Below, one piece after another: positions 16,184 through 25,628 of a stretch of 64,000 nt of DNA. This DNA comes from Halopelagius fulvigenes (GTDB taxonomy: Archaea > Halobacteriota > Halobacteria > Halobacteriales > Haloferacaceae), in assembly GCF_042662625.1 (NCBI RefSeq), contig NZ_JBHSXH010000005.1, positions 1 to 64,000 of the forward strand, given 5' to 3'. The stretch's first letter is position 1. Every line of letters starts with the position of its first letter. Under the pieces are notes generated by a model. That model ran no database searches. It worked only from the letters and a program-made list of their open reading frames with translations, and had not been told where the DNA came from. Made by a program: the position numbers and the translations under genes.

Positions 16184-16963
16184 GAGGTTCGGAGATTAAG
16201 GCGTATGGTTGATGCTGGCACGGTCTCCGAGAGGTTCGGTGGGGAATAAGTCGTAGACGACGGTTGCTCGCGAGTTGGGATGTCCGTGTCAAGGGAAGAC
16301 ACGAAGATGTACGGACCACATGGCGACACGTATCTGAGGACAGTTAAACAGTTCAAGCCAAGAGGGCTGATCAACGCGTTCCACAACGCAACAGAGCAGT
16401 TACTCTGGCCGATCCAGAATAAGTCGTCGTTTCGTCGCCCGGTCACCGCAGCGATAGACATCACGACGGTTCGATACTACGGCGACGTCGATGGAATGCC
16501 GATGGTAAGCGGGACAATGAACCACGAGGAAAGAGCATTCAAGTTCGCTACACTGTGTGTCGTTGGTCGGAACGTTCCTCTTGTTCTCGCAATCGAGCCA
16601 GTTCGAGAGAGTCCACCGTGGGATGACAACCCCGCGGCGTCAGGAAACGGGAGAACGGTGTTCTCGACAAATATGCGAGTGAGCGCGGATGAAGCTGAGG
16701 CAGTCTGCTGTCGGTACAGTTCACGGTGGCAGATCGAGAATGGGTATAAGTCGATCAAGAACGATTTCCTCGCGAAGACATCGTCGAAGGATTACCGCGT
16801 CCGGCTGTTTTACTTTGTGTTCGCGGTCCTCCTCCACAATATCTGGAGGGTCACTGACTTTCTGCTTAGCGCTGCTGTCACTGGAGAAATGGACTATGCA
16901 CCAGTGTTGACTGGTGGAGAGTGTGTCGAGATTGTCTCCTCGGGGATTCCACCTCCCAACTGA
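16184..16963 (+). pseudogene. DDE transposase, internally deleted
   Basis: The reading frame includes PVTAAIDITTVRYYGDVDGM and VVGRNVPLVLAIEP, and ends with RWQIENGYKSIKNDF and LFYFVFAVLLHNIWRVTDFL. These are the catalytic Asp region and the Y-x-x-R-W-x-I-E-x-x-Y-K-S-I-K block (Glu) of an IS4-like haloarchaeal transposase. About 100 residues expected between PVRES and the RWQIE block are missing. A TAA at 16247-16249 interrupts the N-terminal part. Related fragments lie at 21899-21988 and 27342-28000. Clear inverted repeats were not identified. Confidence 0.75.
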
Positions 16964-17327
16964 ACAGGATCAATCTCGGGTCGCCCGTTGTGAGTGGTGA
17001 CACTGTCAACAGTAGCCGTTTCTGCTCCGATTTTCTGGAGATCTGGTGCAGTGCCGAGTGAGTAGTGGATTGTTGCTTACTGTCGCCGCCATAGTTCAGT
17101 CTCTTCTCGGAGGAATCGGGCCAGAATCTTTCCATCCTCCGAATCTTCTCTGCGAGGATATTGAAATCCTATATAGCGGTATTTGGTGTATTAGAATCGT
17201 GTGACGTGGGAATATGCTGATTTCGTGGGATTGGGGGTCTGTGCTTGGCGTTCGGGTATATCGGAGCTCCACTTTGGCTTAATAAATGTCAAGTGGTAAC
17301 ATGGAGTCGAATGGATATTCGTGACTT

Positions 17328-17489
17328 TCAGGAATTCGTATTATCCTGTTCATCTCGCCACGAACCCCAGACCTCACGGTACTTCCCAAGTTCTCGACAC
17401 TCGTTCTTTCGTTCGAAGGCGTCGATGGCGTAGAGAACTTCATTGTCCTTGTCCCGGTCGAGTAGAACGCAGAAGTCACCGGCGTGGAA
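17328..17489 (-). pseudogene. C-terminal fragment, DRDKDNEVLYAIDAFE protein
   Basis: Between stop codons on the minus strand is a 53-residue frame starting FHAGDFCVLLDRDKDN, followed by EVLYAIDAFERKNECRELG and YREVWGSW. It is acidic with strong haloarchaeal protein character, but it has no start codon and is short. It is a remnant of a gene cut by rearrangement; family not recognised. Confidence 0.4.
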
Positions 17490-17604
17490 TTATACCAAAC
17501 GGCGTCGTAGCAACGGGTGTAGAAGGCTGGTCCCTTGGGCGTCGAAAGTCGCCCCGGCGTGGTCCTGACGCCGGGACTGGCCTTCTCAAAAGGACTAGAA
17601 GACT

Positions 17605-17886
17605 ATGCCAAAATACGACACGACCGCTGAAAGGTGCATCGCTATCACCACCTCGCCCGAACCGCGCGACGAGCGAGCGGTGAAGGAGTATCTTACTCTC
17701 CTGCCAACGGTCCCGGTGTTCGAGGACGACCCCGACACGTTTCTCTGCGTCAGTCAGTCAGGAAGCCAGTACCACGTCCCCCTCGCGCCCGGCCAACGAC
17801 CGCCGGAGTGCGACTGCTCGCCGCGGGCGACGACTGACGCTTGGCGCCCGCTGAACCGCCCCGAACCCTCGGGATCGCGGCGGTAA
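17605..17886 (+). CDS. Degenerate SWIM-type zinc protein, copy 1
   Basis: ATG 17605 gives 93 residues. The first 70 (RDERAVKEYLTLLPTVPVF, then DDPDTFLCVSQSGSQYHVPL, CDC) match the start of small haloarchaeal proteins in which a Cys-x-Cys is followed by Cys-x-His to make a SWIM zinc finger. After CDCSP the sequence diverges and the second Cys-x-His pair is absent, so zinc binding is doubtful. A relative lies at 55154-55410, and a 22-base upstream segment containing GGCCTTCTCAAAA is shared (17570-17591 and 55137-55158; one mismatch). Probably a decayed member of a repeated unit. Confidence 0.45.
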   Translation: MPKYDTTAERCIAITTSPEPRDERAVKEYLTLLPTVPVFEDDPDTFLCVSQSGSQYHVPLAPGQRPPECDCSPRATTDAWRPLNRPEPSGSRR

Positions 17887-18328
17887 AACCACCTGCCTGC
17901 GACCCAATTCACTTTGTAAACTATGACTCACGATACCGAAAGAGACGACTCCGTACTGTAGACCTTGGCAGTTTGGGTTTCTACTAACTGATCATCTGCT
18001 AACATATTAAGACGAGATTGTTCACAGACGCTGACTGCACTCTCTCATCAACTCAGAACTGAGAGGAGCGAGTCGGAATGTAGATTCAGAGGAGTTCGCT
18101 CGTTTCGTCCAGGAAGTGGTTCTACCGTTTTCCTCTCCCGTCGAAACGTAATCTCACCATCCTCAATTTTTTCGCACCGCAGAAGTGCACTCGTCATTAA
18201 CCCGAGTGAGTTATCGACCCTAGTAGTGCTTCGACGTAAATTACCAGAATAGGGAAAAAGTGGTTTTTTCTTGTTGAACTAGAGATGAGTCTACATTTAT
18301 TGGAGGTGCTCCGTTATTGTCAACTAGT
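17887..18328. other. Intergenic, no gene seen
   Basis: No coding frame is supported. The only likely signal is ACATTTATTGG near 18291, a possible promoter for the membrane protein starting at 18329. Confidence 0.4.
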
Positions 18329-18811
18329 ATGGGTGACTGGTTCTTTGTTTCGTGGGAACAGATTAATATTGCCAGTTGGCTCCTCCTCACTATCGGTGGT
18401 GTATCATGGAGGGTTGTCGATTGGGACTTCACACGTTCGTTCCTACGATCGTTTTTCTACGGAGATGCCTATGAAGGGCTGAACAGTATCGACCGCGGTG
18501 GAGGAATAGACAGAGACGATGGCTCAGAATTTACTGATACAATGGATATTCTCGAAGAATATGGTTACTTAGATGATATTAGTAAAGATCGCCAAGCGAT
18601 TGTTCGTGCACGTCGAAGCCATAATGAGATCCTGCTCTTCTCCGAGGACGAAGAGTATGAAGTGATCAACCGACTTGATCGGTTACGACCGCAAGTATTG
18701 ACGGAGATGGAAGGGAAAGTTGACCACATCTTGAGGATCATCAAGCACATTAGCACTGGTGCATTCTTCTTGGGTCTTGTTCTACAGGGTCTGTACTTGT
18801 TTCGACCGTAA
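18329..18811 (+). CDS. Two-helix membrane protein, unknown
   Basis: ATG 18329 (160 residues; 18317 is an alternative) starts MGDWFFVSWEQINIASWLLL. One hydrophobic helix lies near residues 13-26 and another near 140-157 (GAFFLGLVLQGLYLF). Between them is a soluble acidic region containing ILEEYGYLDDISKDRQAIV and LDRLRPQVLTEMEGKVDHIL, which could form a coiled coil. A small membrane sensor or a toxin-like effector are both possible. Lower GC than its neighbours. I do not recognise the family. Confidence 0.5.
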   Translation: MGDWFFVSWEQINIASWLLLTIGGVSWRVVDWDFTRSFLRSFFYGDAYEGLNSIDRGGGIDRDDGSEFTDTMDILEEYGYLDDISKDRQAIVRARRSHNEILLFSEDEEYEVINRLDRLRPQVLTEMEGKVDHILRIIKHISTGAFFLGLVLQGLYLFRP

Positions 18812-19045
18812 GGACGTTTTGACATCGCTCGACCGGCCACCGACTCTTCCCCATCGAATCAGCGTACTCACGTACAGATACCCTGAAACGACGGCGAAGT
18901 ACAGTCCAGGGCCGATGATTTGCGGTTCGTCCCATTGGTCGAACGTCTGGCTGATATCCTCCACGCAGAATTGCACGATGTCGATCAGCCTTCGTACGCG
19001 GTCGTGAGTGAGGTACTCGATGTCCAACGGATCTGACCTGGCCAT
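18790..19045 (-). pseudogene. N-terminal fragment of diadenylate cyclase (DacZ-like)
   Basis: From ATG 19045: MARSDPLDIEYLTHDRVRRL, then IVQFCVEDISQTFDQWDEP and GPGLYFAVVSG. A frameshift near 18880 follows, and then REYADSMGKSRWPVERCQNVL. These match the start of haloarchaeal DacZ-type diadenylate cyclases as I remember them (F-D-x-W-x-E-P, GPGLYVAVV, YADPMG-N-WP). The catalytic DGA and RHR motifs expected further on are missing, so this is a 90-residue remnant. The functional c-di-AMP cyclase must be elsewhere in the genome. Confidence 0.6.
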
Positions 19046-19096
19046 ACATATGTACCCTTGCGGACGCGCATAAAGTCCGGATTTCACGTTCGCTCT

Positions 19097-19400
19097 TCTC
19101 TACTACCGAGGAGTCACCGGTGCGGCGAACGTGGGAAGCGCCAGGAACAATGGTTCCGGTGCCTGAACCCCGACTGTCGCGTCGGGAGCATTGATGCCGA
19201 CCGGTCGGCCGCTATTCCAATCGCCTCTCGCGGCGAGGAATGCGCCCCATGACGGAGATGAGTTACGAACGGTGTAACAACCCGGTTCGACGCGACGCGC
19301 GACAGTGCGGCGGGCAGGAACGACACTACCTGGTGTCCGGCGTGCGGGGAGAAATACGGTGTTCAGGTTCTGTTGAAACACTCATTTGGTGATAGTTTGA
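19097..19400 (+). mobile_element. Remnant zinc-ribbon fragments (TnpB-like)
   Basis: The frame at 19106-19250 has RCGERGKRQEQWFRCLNPDC, then SIDADRSAAIPIASRG. This resembles the C-terminal zinc ribbon of TnpB followed by the conserved D-x-x-A-A-x-N-I region, with Asn lost. After it, 19253-19400 contains a broken CPACGEKYGVQVLL frame, a small CPxCG protein with a frameshift. Neither is intact. Confidence 0.4.
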
Positions 19401-19538
19401 CGAGAGTGTGCTGAATACAGGGCGCGAGTCGGTCACCTACTCGGCACTCACAGTAATGGAATCAAATCGCTCAGTACAGAGCTCGCATTGAACACCTCCA
19501 TAAAAAATTGAAGTACTATACGACAGTATCTCATCGGA

Positions 19539-20153
19539 ATGGTCGATAAGGACGTTGTTCGACGCAGTTACGATGACTTAGATGAGACGTATGCCGCAGA
19601 ACGGTCTGAAGGTGGTCACGGGATAGAGATACTTGACCAGTTTCTCAGACGGCTTCCGAAGTCTGCGCGTGTTCTCGATGCTGGTTGCGGACAGGGGGCA
19701 CCAGTCCTCCGCCGGTTGAGTGCATCGACGACCGCAACCGGGATGGATTTTTCTCGTACACAACTGGAGTTGGCCACGGAAAACGCTCCTCGTGCGTCGC
19801 TCATACAGGGCGATATGGTAAATCTTCCCGTCCGTGACAGCCTGTTTGATGCAATCACTGCATACCACTCGTTGATTCACATTCCACTGGAAGAACATCA
19901 AGCGGTTATCGACGAGTTCGCGCGCGTCTTGCGTCCCGACGGGCGGTTGCTCCTCTCCGAAGGCCCCGATGAATGGAGTGGGTCGAATCCGAATTGGCTC
20001 GGGAGCGGTACCGAGATGCAGTGGCATATCGCCGGAGCAGAAGCCACACGAGAGCACCTACGCAACGCTGGTTTCACTATCGCAGATGAGTGGGGAACCG
20101 CCGACACGTTAACCGAAGATGGCGGGCGTTGGGTGTTCTTCTCGACTCGATAA
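19539..20153 (+). CDS. Class I SAM-dependent methyltransferase
   Basis: This 204-residue protein has the Rossmann methyltransferase core: motif I VLDAGCGQGAPVLRRL near 45-60, an acidic loop (GMDFSRTQ) near 67-74, LIQGDMVNLP near 88-97, FDAITAYHSLIHIP near 103-116 and LRPDGRLLLSEG near 131-142. This is the UbiE/type-11 pattern, usually acting on small molecules. CTATACGAC is a plausible promoter about 25 bases before ATG 19539. No neighbouring gene reveals the substrate. Confidence 0.82.
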   Translation: MVDKDVVRRSYDDLDETYAAERSEGGHGIEILDQFLRRLPKSARVLDAGCGQGAPVLRRLSASTTATGMDFSRTQLELATENAPRASLIQGDMVNLPVRDSLFDAITAYHSLIHIPLEEHQAVIDEFARVLRPDGRLLLSEGPDEWSGSNPNWLGSGTEMQWHIAGAEATREHLRNAGFTIADEWGTADTLTEDGGRWVFFSTR

Positions 20154-20300
20154 ATAGGCACGCGCTATCTAGCGGTTGGTTCAGCGTTGGTGAGGCGAAA
20201 TAAACGAAGCCATGGTGAGAGATGCACTCTCTGTATCGCGCACACTACTACTGTCAGCCGTTGAGGGTTTCACCAGAACCACCCATAGCCTCTTCCGGGA

Positions 20301-21395
20301 TTACTCATCAAGCAGCTCGCTCGCCGCGTCCCCCCGCTCAGAAGCGTCGATATGTGAGTACGCCTGTTTCGTGACCGAGAGGCTACTGTGCCGTAGGATG
20401 TCTGATGCGAGTCCCCGGTCCTTCCGGAACAGCGTGTCACCGAGTCCGCGACGAGCACCGTGTAGCTTCGGTGCCTCGCCGTCTACCTCAACACCGGCGT
20501 TCTCGGCGATTCGCGCCAGTACCTTCCGGGCACCGTGGGTCGTAATCGCCGGTGGCACAATCTCGTACTCCTGAAGGACCGCATCCACGTCAGCATCCGC
20601 GAGCAACTCCTCAACATCCTCCCGAGCTTCTCGGACAACGGCATACTTCGAGGGCGCGTGAGCGGTCGGGAACACCGGCCACTCGTCGGTCGGCGGGTCC
20701 TGTACCTGGTACCACCGTTCGATAGCGTCACGAGCTTGCTCTAGCACCGAGACGTCCTCCCACGACTGCGATTTCCCCCAGACTCGGAACGTCCACGACT
20801 CGCGGTCTACACGACTCCACGTTANNNNNNNNNNACCCTCGCGGTCGTCACCGCTTACTTGGAAGACCTCTGCACCTCTGACGCCCGTGTACGCGAGCAC
20901 GTGGACGAACGCCCGCTCTTGGACCGCTTGCGTCGCGTCGAGGCCGTCTTCCTTGATGGCCTCGCACGCTCGCTCGTTCGTGTACTCGACCAGCTGACGG
21001 CGGACGTCCGGGGTCCAGAACTGCTGAGTGCGGTCTTGGTCGTCGCGAGGTAGGGGCTCGCGGGCGCGGTCCGTCGTTGCCGGGTTCCGCGAGAGAACGC
21101 CGTCGCGGACGCAGAATCCAAGGAACCCAGAGATGACGTTGTAGTACATCTGCGCCGTCGAGGCCGCGATGCCGTCAGCTTCGACGCGTTGGTTCAGTCG
21201 GTCGGCGTACCGTCGGATGATCTGTCCGCCGTCGCGTTCGAGGTCCTCGAAAGAGTTGAGGTCGCGGCGCCGCAGCCACGTCTCGAACTGTCCAAGTACA
21301 GTCTCGGCGGTGTCGCGGTATTGTTTGGAGTCACCGCTGGAGCGGAGGTAGCGGCCGACAGTCTCGGTGAACTCGGTCGTATCGTCGACGCTCAC
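20301..21395 (-). CDS. Tyrosine recombinase / integrase, crossed by Ns
   Basis: This 364-residue XerC/D-like integrase starts at GTG 21395. An N-terminal SAM-like core-binding domain (5-105) is followed by the catalytic domain with Arg173 (YTGVRGAEVF), His312 and Arg315 (LHGARRG), His336 (ILRHSSLS) and Tyr346 (QAYSHID). All five residues of the active site except the central Lys are visible. Ten Ns at 20825-20834 hide about four residues, so an undetected frameshift is possible. The role is site-specific integration or dimer resolution. No tRNA or clear attachment site was found beside it. Confidence 0.85.
   Translation of the reverse strand: MSVDDTTEFTETVGRYLRSSGDSKQYRDTAETVLGQFETWLRRRDLNSFEDLERDGGQIIRRYADRLNQRVEADGIAASTAQMYYNVISGFLGFCVRDGVLSRNPATTDRAREPLPRDDQDRTQQFWTPDVRRQLVEYTNERACEAIKEDGLDATQAVQERAFVHVLAYTGVRGAEVFQVSGDDREGXXXXTWSRVDRESWTFRVWGKSQSWEDVSVLEQARDAIERWYQVQDPPTDEWPVFPTAHAPSKYAVVREAREDVEELLADADVDAVLQEYEIVPPAITTHGARKVLARIAENAGVEVDGEAPKLHGARRGLGDTLFRKDRGLASDILRHSSLSVTKQAYSHIDASERGDAASELLDE
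20825..20834. other. Run of ten Ns (assembly gap)
   Basis: Ten ambiguous bases interrupt the integrase coding sequence. The reading frame agrees on both sides only if the gap length is right. Neighbouring order should be treated as scaffolded. Confidence 0.95.
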
Positions 21396-22421
21396 CGTCG
21401 GCCTCCTGTGTCAAGATGGGCATTTCGGGAGTTGTAACCCTGGGATTTCGTGGATGGCATCGGTTCCGATGAGGGTACTGCGTCGACCCCCTTGAATCTA
21501 CTTACGTGTATGCGCCTACACGAAAGTGACCCCGGAAATTCATATTCACCCTCTATAGCCTCTCTTCTCCACTGTATCGAGACTTCAGGGTATTACATCT
21601 CAGTAATGAATCATATGTCGCTATACATAAAACGTCCGGTTGGAAGTTGAGACTACACCTCGTATTGAGAACCTCTAATGCGTGGTACCGGACAAAATGT
21701 GGAAGATGAACCGCCACTCTGAGCGGCGAATTACTCTAACCTTTAACTGGTCGCGCTACACAGGGTAGGAGGACTATTAGTCATCGCCGGGCAAACGTTA
21801 AAACGAGACGGCAGCCTATCTTATTACTGTCTGCTCCTTTAACTGCGTGAGGGCACATTTGTCGTCACCACGGGTAACCAACCACACTCGTCAGTTTACT
21901 CCACTTGGACAAGCAGATCAACTGCCTCACCATCGAATAGAGCAGTCGCACAAACGCAAAATAGAAGAATCACAGCACGAAATTCTTCAATATTGTTAAC
22001 CGCCCGATCTGTTTTATTCCGTCGTGCGTCTTCCATCTTGAGCGGGGTGATATAGAACCGAACATGTCATCAACCGCTATCGGATCTTCTGAGGCTACAC
22101 TTCGAGTTCTTATAGGAACTCGTGACGAACTCGACGAGAACGCAAATTAGACAGGTATTTTATATCACTACCCGAGAATTGCTACTGCCCTGCTCTACAG
22201 TTATCACTGGTCCGAGAGCAGCCATGCCGTCGAACGCTTCGTTCTCGCCACCACGGGTGGGAATCGGTTACCAAGAGTCCTGCCCGAGGTGGTCGTTCAG
22301 CGTCGGTCGCTAACGTGTAATATTGGCGTGGATGACCATCGTTGAGGGCGGCCCAAGAGTGTCTGGTAGTCAGAGATCAAAATAGAAACCATACCGTTCG
22401 TCCCCACCTATAAGAAACATT
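21396..22421. other. Gene-poor kilobase with remnants
   Basis: No intact gene is supported. A transposase C-terminal remnant lies at 21899-21988. A 28-residue frame at 22064-22150 (MSSTAIGSSEATLRVLIG...) has a GATATAG box about 15 bases upstream and could be a truncated ribbon-helix-helix antitoxin, but evidence is thin. Confidence 0.35.
21899..21988 (-). mobile_element. Transposase C-terminal remnant
   Basis: On the minus strand, FRAVILLFCVCATALFDGE followed by AVDLLVQVE matches the terminal LRFFYFAF-LLYSIWRAVDLL block of the transposase family also present at 16184-16963 and 27342-28000. Only about 30 residues are left. Confidence 0.5.
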
Positions 22422-22685
22422 TTACTTCACTCTGGCAAACGAATAGTTTGGGTACAAATTAATATAAATAAAAATACCAAAAGATAGGATAACTATTCCG
22501 GAGGTGATTATCACGTATGATTGCGTCTTAGTTTGTGATCTCTGGAACCCATAATATATTACAAATGCTCCGAGAAGTGGAGATAGCAAAGGAAAGAGGG
22601 CAGAGACTATGAAGCTAGAGAGTACTACAAATGTAGTGTAAAATAGATTACTATGTTTGAGGTATGATAGTCTCTTTAGATCCAT
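22422..22685 (-). CDS. Small two- or three-helix membrane protein
   Basis: This 87-residue hydrophobic protein starts at ATG 22685. Helices lie at about 13-35 (FYTTFVVLSSFIVSALFPLL), 38-46 and 57-78 (SYVIITSGIVILSFGIFIYI). Base composition is markedly AT-rich compared with the flanks, as for the gene upstream at 23392, so the two were probably acquired together. They are in the same orientation, 41 bases apart. It could be an immunity-type membrane protein for the secreted neighbour; that is speculation. Confidence 0.5.
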   Translation of the reverse strand: MDLKRLSYLKHSNLFYTTFVVLSSFIVSALFPLLSPLLGAFVIYYGFQRSQTKTQSYVIITSGIVILSFGIFIYINLYPNYSFARVK

Positions 22686-22726
22686 AAATATGGCTATGCA
22701 CTCTCGAAATATAAGGTTTTCTCAGA

Positions 22727-23392
22727 CTAGTCGAAGTTGGAGTTCGCAGTGTCAGTACCGTCCGCTTGTCCTCTGATCTCAATCATTGGTTCATCAGAAG
22801 CTACACAACCTATTTGGAATGGGCAAAATTTGAATCGTCCTTGTTTATTCGCTATGAAGTATGTATTACGATTATCTACATTACCACTTGCACCCTCATA
22901 ACTCCAGTAGGGACTGTTGGTCTGGCCTATGGGCGTCGAACTAATGTTCCTGACTTTTGACCCATTATAGTCCCAGATACATCGATGGGCAAATCGCCAA
23001 AGATTCTTCCCAGCTGCATCTCTCGTAGTAACCTCATAAACCGCTTTCTGGGTTCTGTAGCCTATTGAACTGATACTGACGACTGGCTCAGATTGGATTA
23101 ATTTAACCTCAACGTCATGCGGTTGTAGTCCCTCAATTACAGCTTGCTGTTGTTCTTTATTAAGCTCATTCTCGAAGATCGAACGTTGTTCGTCAACTGA
23201 GAAGTCCGAAAGTTGAGTGAGGAAATTTATAACTTCTGATTCATTGTTTGGATTGAAATCAGTGTTAATGGTTTCATCCGATTTCTTCTTATTGGAGGAT
23301 GCAGCAGCGGAAGTCCCAATGAACGTTGAACCAATTGCTGTAGCGCCAGTAAGTTTGAGTACCGATCTACGGGATTTCTTTTTGTTATCCAT
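22727..23392 (-). CDS. Tat-secreted protein, AT-rich, unknown
   Basis: From ATG 23392 the protein has 221 residues. A twin-arginine signal (SRRSVLKLTGATAIGSTFIG, from about 6) ends near SAAAS. The mature part has a helical acidic section (FSVDEQRSIFENELNKEQQ) and then a beta-rich domain: RFAHRCIWDYNGSKVRNI, PYWSYEGASGNVDN, RFKFCPFQIGCVAS with paired Cys. This W-x-Y-x-G pattern recalls exported proteins of unknown function in several archaea and actinobacteria. Low GC marks it as recent arrival. With the small membrane protein downstream it may form an effector/immunity pair. Confidence 0.6.
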   Translation of the reverse strand: MDNKKKSRRSVLKLTGATAIGSTFIGTSAAASSNKKKSDETINTDFNPNNESEVINFLTQLSDFSVDEQRSIFENELNKEQQQAVIEGLQPHDVEVKLIQSEPVVSISSIGYRTQKAVYEVTTRDAAGKNLWRFAHRCIWDYNGSKVRNISSTPIGQTNSPYWSYEGASGNVDNRNTYFIANKQGRFKFCPFQIGCVASDEPMIEIRGQADGTDTANSNFD

Positions 23393-23401
23393 AGCTTGCA
23401 C

Positions 23402-25319
23402 GCCTTGAAGGGCAATTAGAGTGACATGTGAAGATGTATTAAATATTCCTAAAAAGGAAATACCTTCCTCTACTACTATTATATACTAATGAAATACTGG
23501 GTCATCGAGGACCTTCGAGAATATACATATAGGGCTTCGTTCATAGAATTGTGATATTTTAAACTTCTAGACCACCTATTAGACAAAGATAACAATATTT
23601 ATTCATTGCTTGGCAGATCTTGATACATGATGGTGCGTCCTAGCAATAACTTGTTTTTCACTACGGACCGAATACAACCAGCTGCTATAATCAACTGTTG
23701 CCCGTCTTCTGCCGGACCATTACATCAATAGTCTTGTAACACAAGAATTCTCTCAGGATGTAACTGTATTCCATCTATACTGGAATTGGGGAAAAATCGA
23801 AATTCAACTAAGTATACGTGAATAAGAATTCATTTTGGGTGTAGTGAGTGATTAAAGATTTGTCATCGCCCTAGAGCACTAGTAACTGGAAATACTCGCA
23901 CGAATCAGGCGTCCACCTCTGTAACTGTTATCTATGTATCGTTTGTCTCCGGCTCCCTCCCTCATTCTGTTACATACAAACAATTGTCTATTGATTAGTA
24001 CCGTTTGAATAGGGTCGTCCTAGCGCCTATCGTATACCTCCTGTCAGCTCTCGCTGGATATCCAATCCTCTCTCAACTCGGAGCGAATAATGAATGGGCA
24101 CCCAATGTTCTCGTCCATATCGTAAGACGTTCGTGAATGGGAGGTTATTTTTCGAACGGATTGAGTCCCACTACTTTGCGTTCTCTGCCAGATCCGTCTG
24201 GGGATTGAACATTCTGCACATTAATCCAAGTACTTCTGTAGCCAGTGATGTGCAATTAATTCATTCCCCTAACTTGCTATATCTCGTATTATTTGAATAT
24301 GGACCAAAACAAATGACTTTTTTCACCGTCATCACTGTACGCTAACTATGTCAATTCTCAAAATTAAAGATTATTCGAAATAATGTGCAAGAGGTTTTCT
24401 TGCTCAGATGTTCGGTCTGTATACTCTACTTTGTACGATCGTTGGTGGTGAACGAAATTCTATGAAAAATGCCCGGTAAAATGCTCCTATCTGCTCCATG
24501 GGTTCTTCCTTCTTCCACGATCTCCTTTGAGTTGCGAGCTGACTGAGTCCAGTTGAAGCTTTCAATAGGACCGGAATTAGGCGAGTAGAATCTAAATTGG
24601 ATATTATTATTTGCACATCACTCATGGAGCACGCCGGTTTATCGACCTTCTCATCGATTCCATCGAAGATATCTCCACAAAGGATCTACTCCGCTATTGA
24701 CCAAGTGAAGGATGCAAGGTTCAGCGCGGTACCAATATCGGCTCTGGAGCAGTTCTGCAGAAGTCCAGTTTAGTATCTCTGAGTTGTGATTCAAGAATTC
24801 CACTCCGCAGCAGTAGTCAAGTTTAACGAGGAAGGTGCGGCTGCATGAACGGTCGCCGATGTCGACTGGTATCACATGTTCACTGATACGGATCTGCCTC
24901 AAAAGGAGTAGTAAATTTTCCCTCGTAGATCATTCGGCGTTTCCCGCCTGTCTGGTGTCTCAACAACTCTCCCAGCAAAGAGAGATCTCAGAGACTGCCG
25001 AACTTACTGTTCGTATCCACGTTGCTCCGTCATGAACCGCTATATTTTCGGTAGTGGAAGAATATCGAACGGTAATGCTAGAAATTCTGGATTCCTTGAA
25101 GCTGTTTTTCGAGACGTCGCTCCAGCAGTCTGATGACGGGTATACGATCAAATCCCTCAAGAGTCCATTGAGAATGGATCCTTAGATCCAGAACAGACAT
25201 ACCGCATTGCAGTTATCGAACAGGCAGCGACTGAACAACCTTCTGAACCACTAGAGATCTCCAAAGCGGAGCAGCCAACTAAAACTCGCTCCCAAGAGAC
25301 AACGAGATACGAGCCGTAG
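23402..25319. other. AT-rich 1.9 kb without a supported gene
   Basis: This is the most AT-rich part of the window. Short frames exist on both strands (for example 24404-24625 minus, with a phrase GAFYRAFFIEF), but none shows haloarchaeal codon bias or a recognisable motif. From about 25170 coding character begins to reappear as an acidic frame (LDPEQTYRIAVIEQAATEQ), apparently a gene tail. Confidence 0.35.
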
Positions 25320-25595
25320 ATGGAACAGTATGCAGCGGCGTCCACTAAATCTCCCTCTCCAGTACCGCCAGTTGAGGAAGGTGAGACACGAACGGTAAGC
25401 ATCGACTCTCTTGGTGAGGAGGGGGACGGTATCGCGAGGGTAGAGAACGGGTCTACTGTAACCGTCTTCTGTGGATTCAACAGAGCAGAAGAGTGCGTTT
25501 CGACCGCTCAGTGTCGTCGTCACCGTCGAAAACGAGCCCCGCGGCCGATCGCGGGGATCCGAACGGATGGCGGTCGCGGTGATAGGCACTATATA
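25320..25595 (+). pseudogene. TRAM-domain fragment
   Basis: The segment reads PPVEEGETRTVSIDSLGEEG, then DGIARVENG, then frameshifts; VTVENE appears in another frame. This is the opening of a TRAM domain, a small RNA-binding beta-barrel found alone in haloarchaeal RNA-chaperone-like proteins. At least two frameshifts destroy the second half. The long frame that joins it to the next gene is accidental. Confidence 0.55.
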
Positions 25596-25628
25596 CTAAT
25601 GTGTATGTATTTCAAAATGAAGTGTGTA

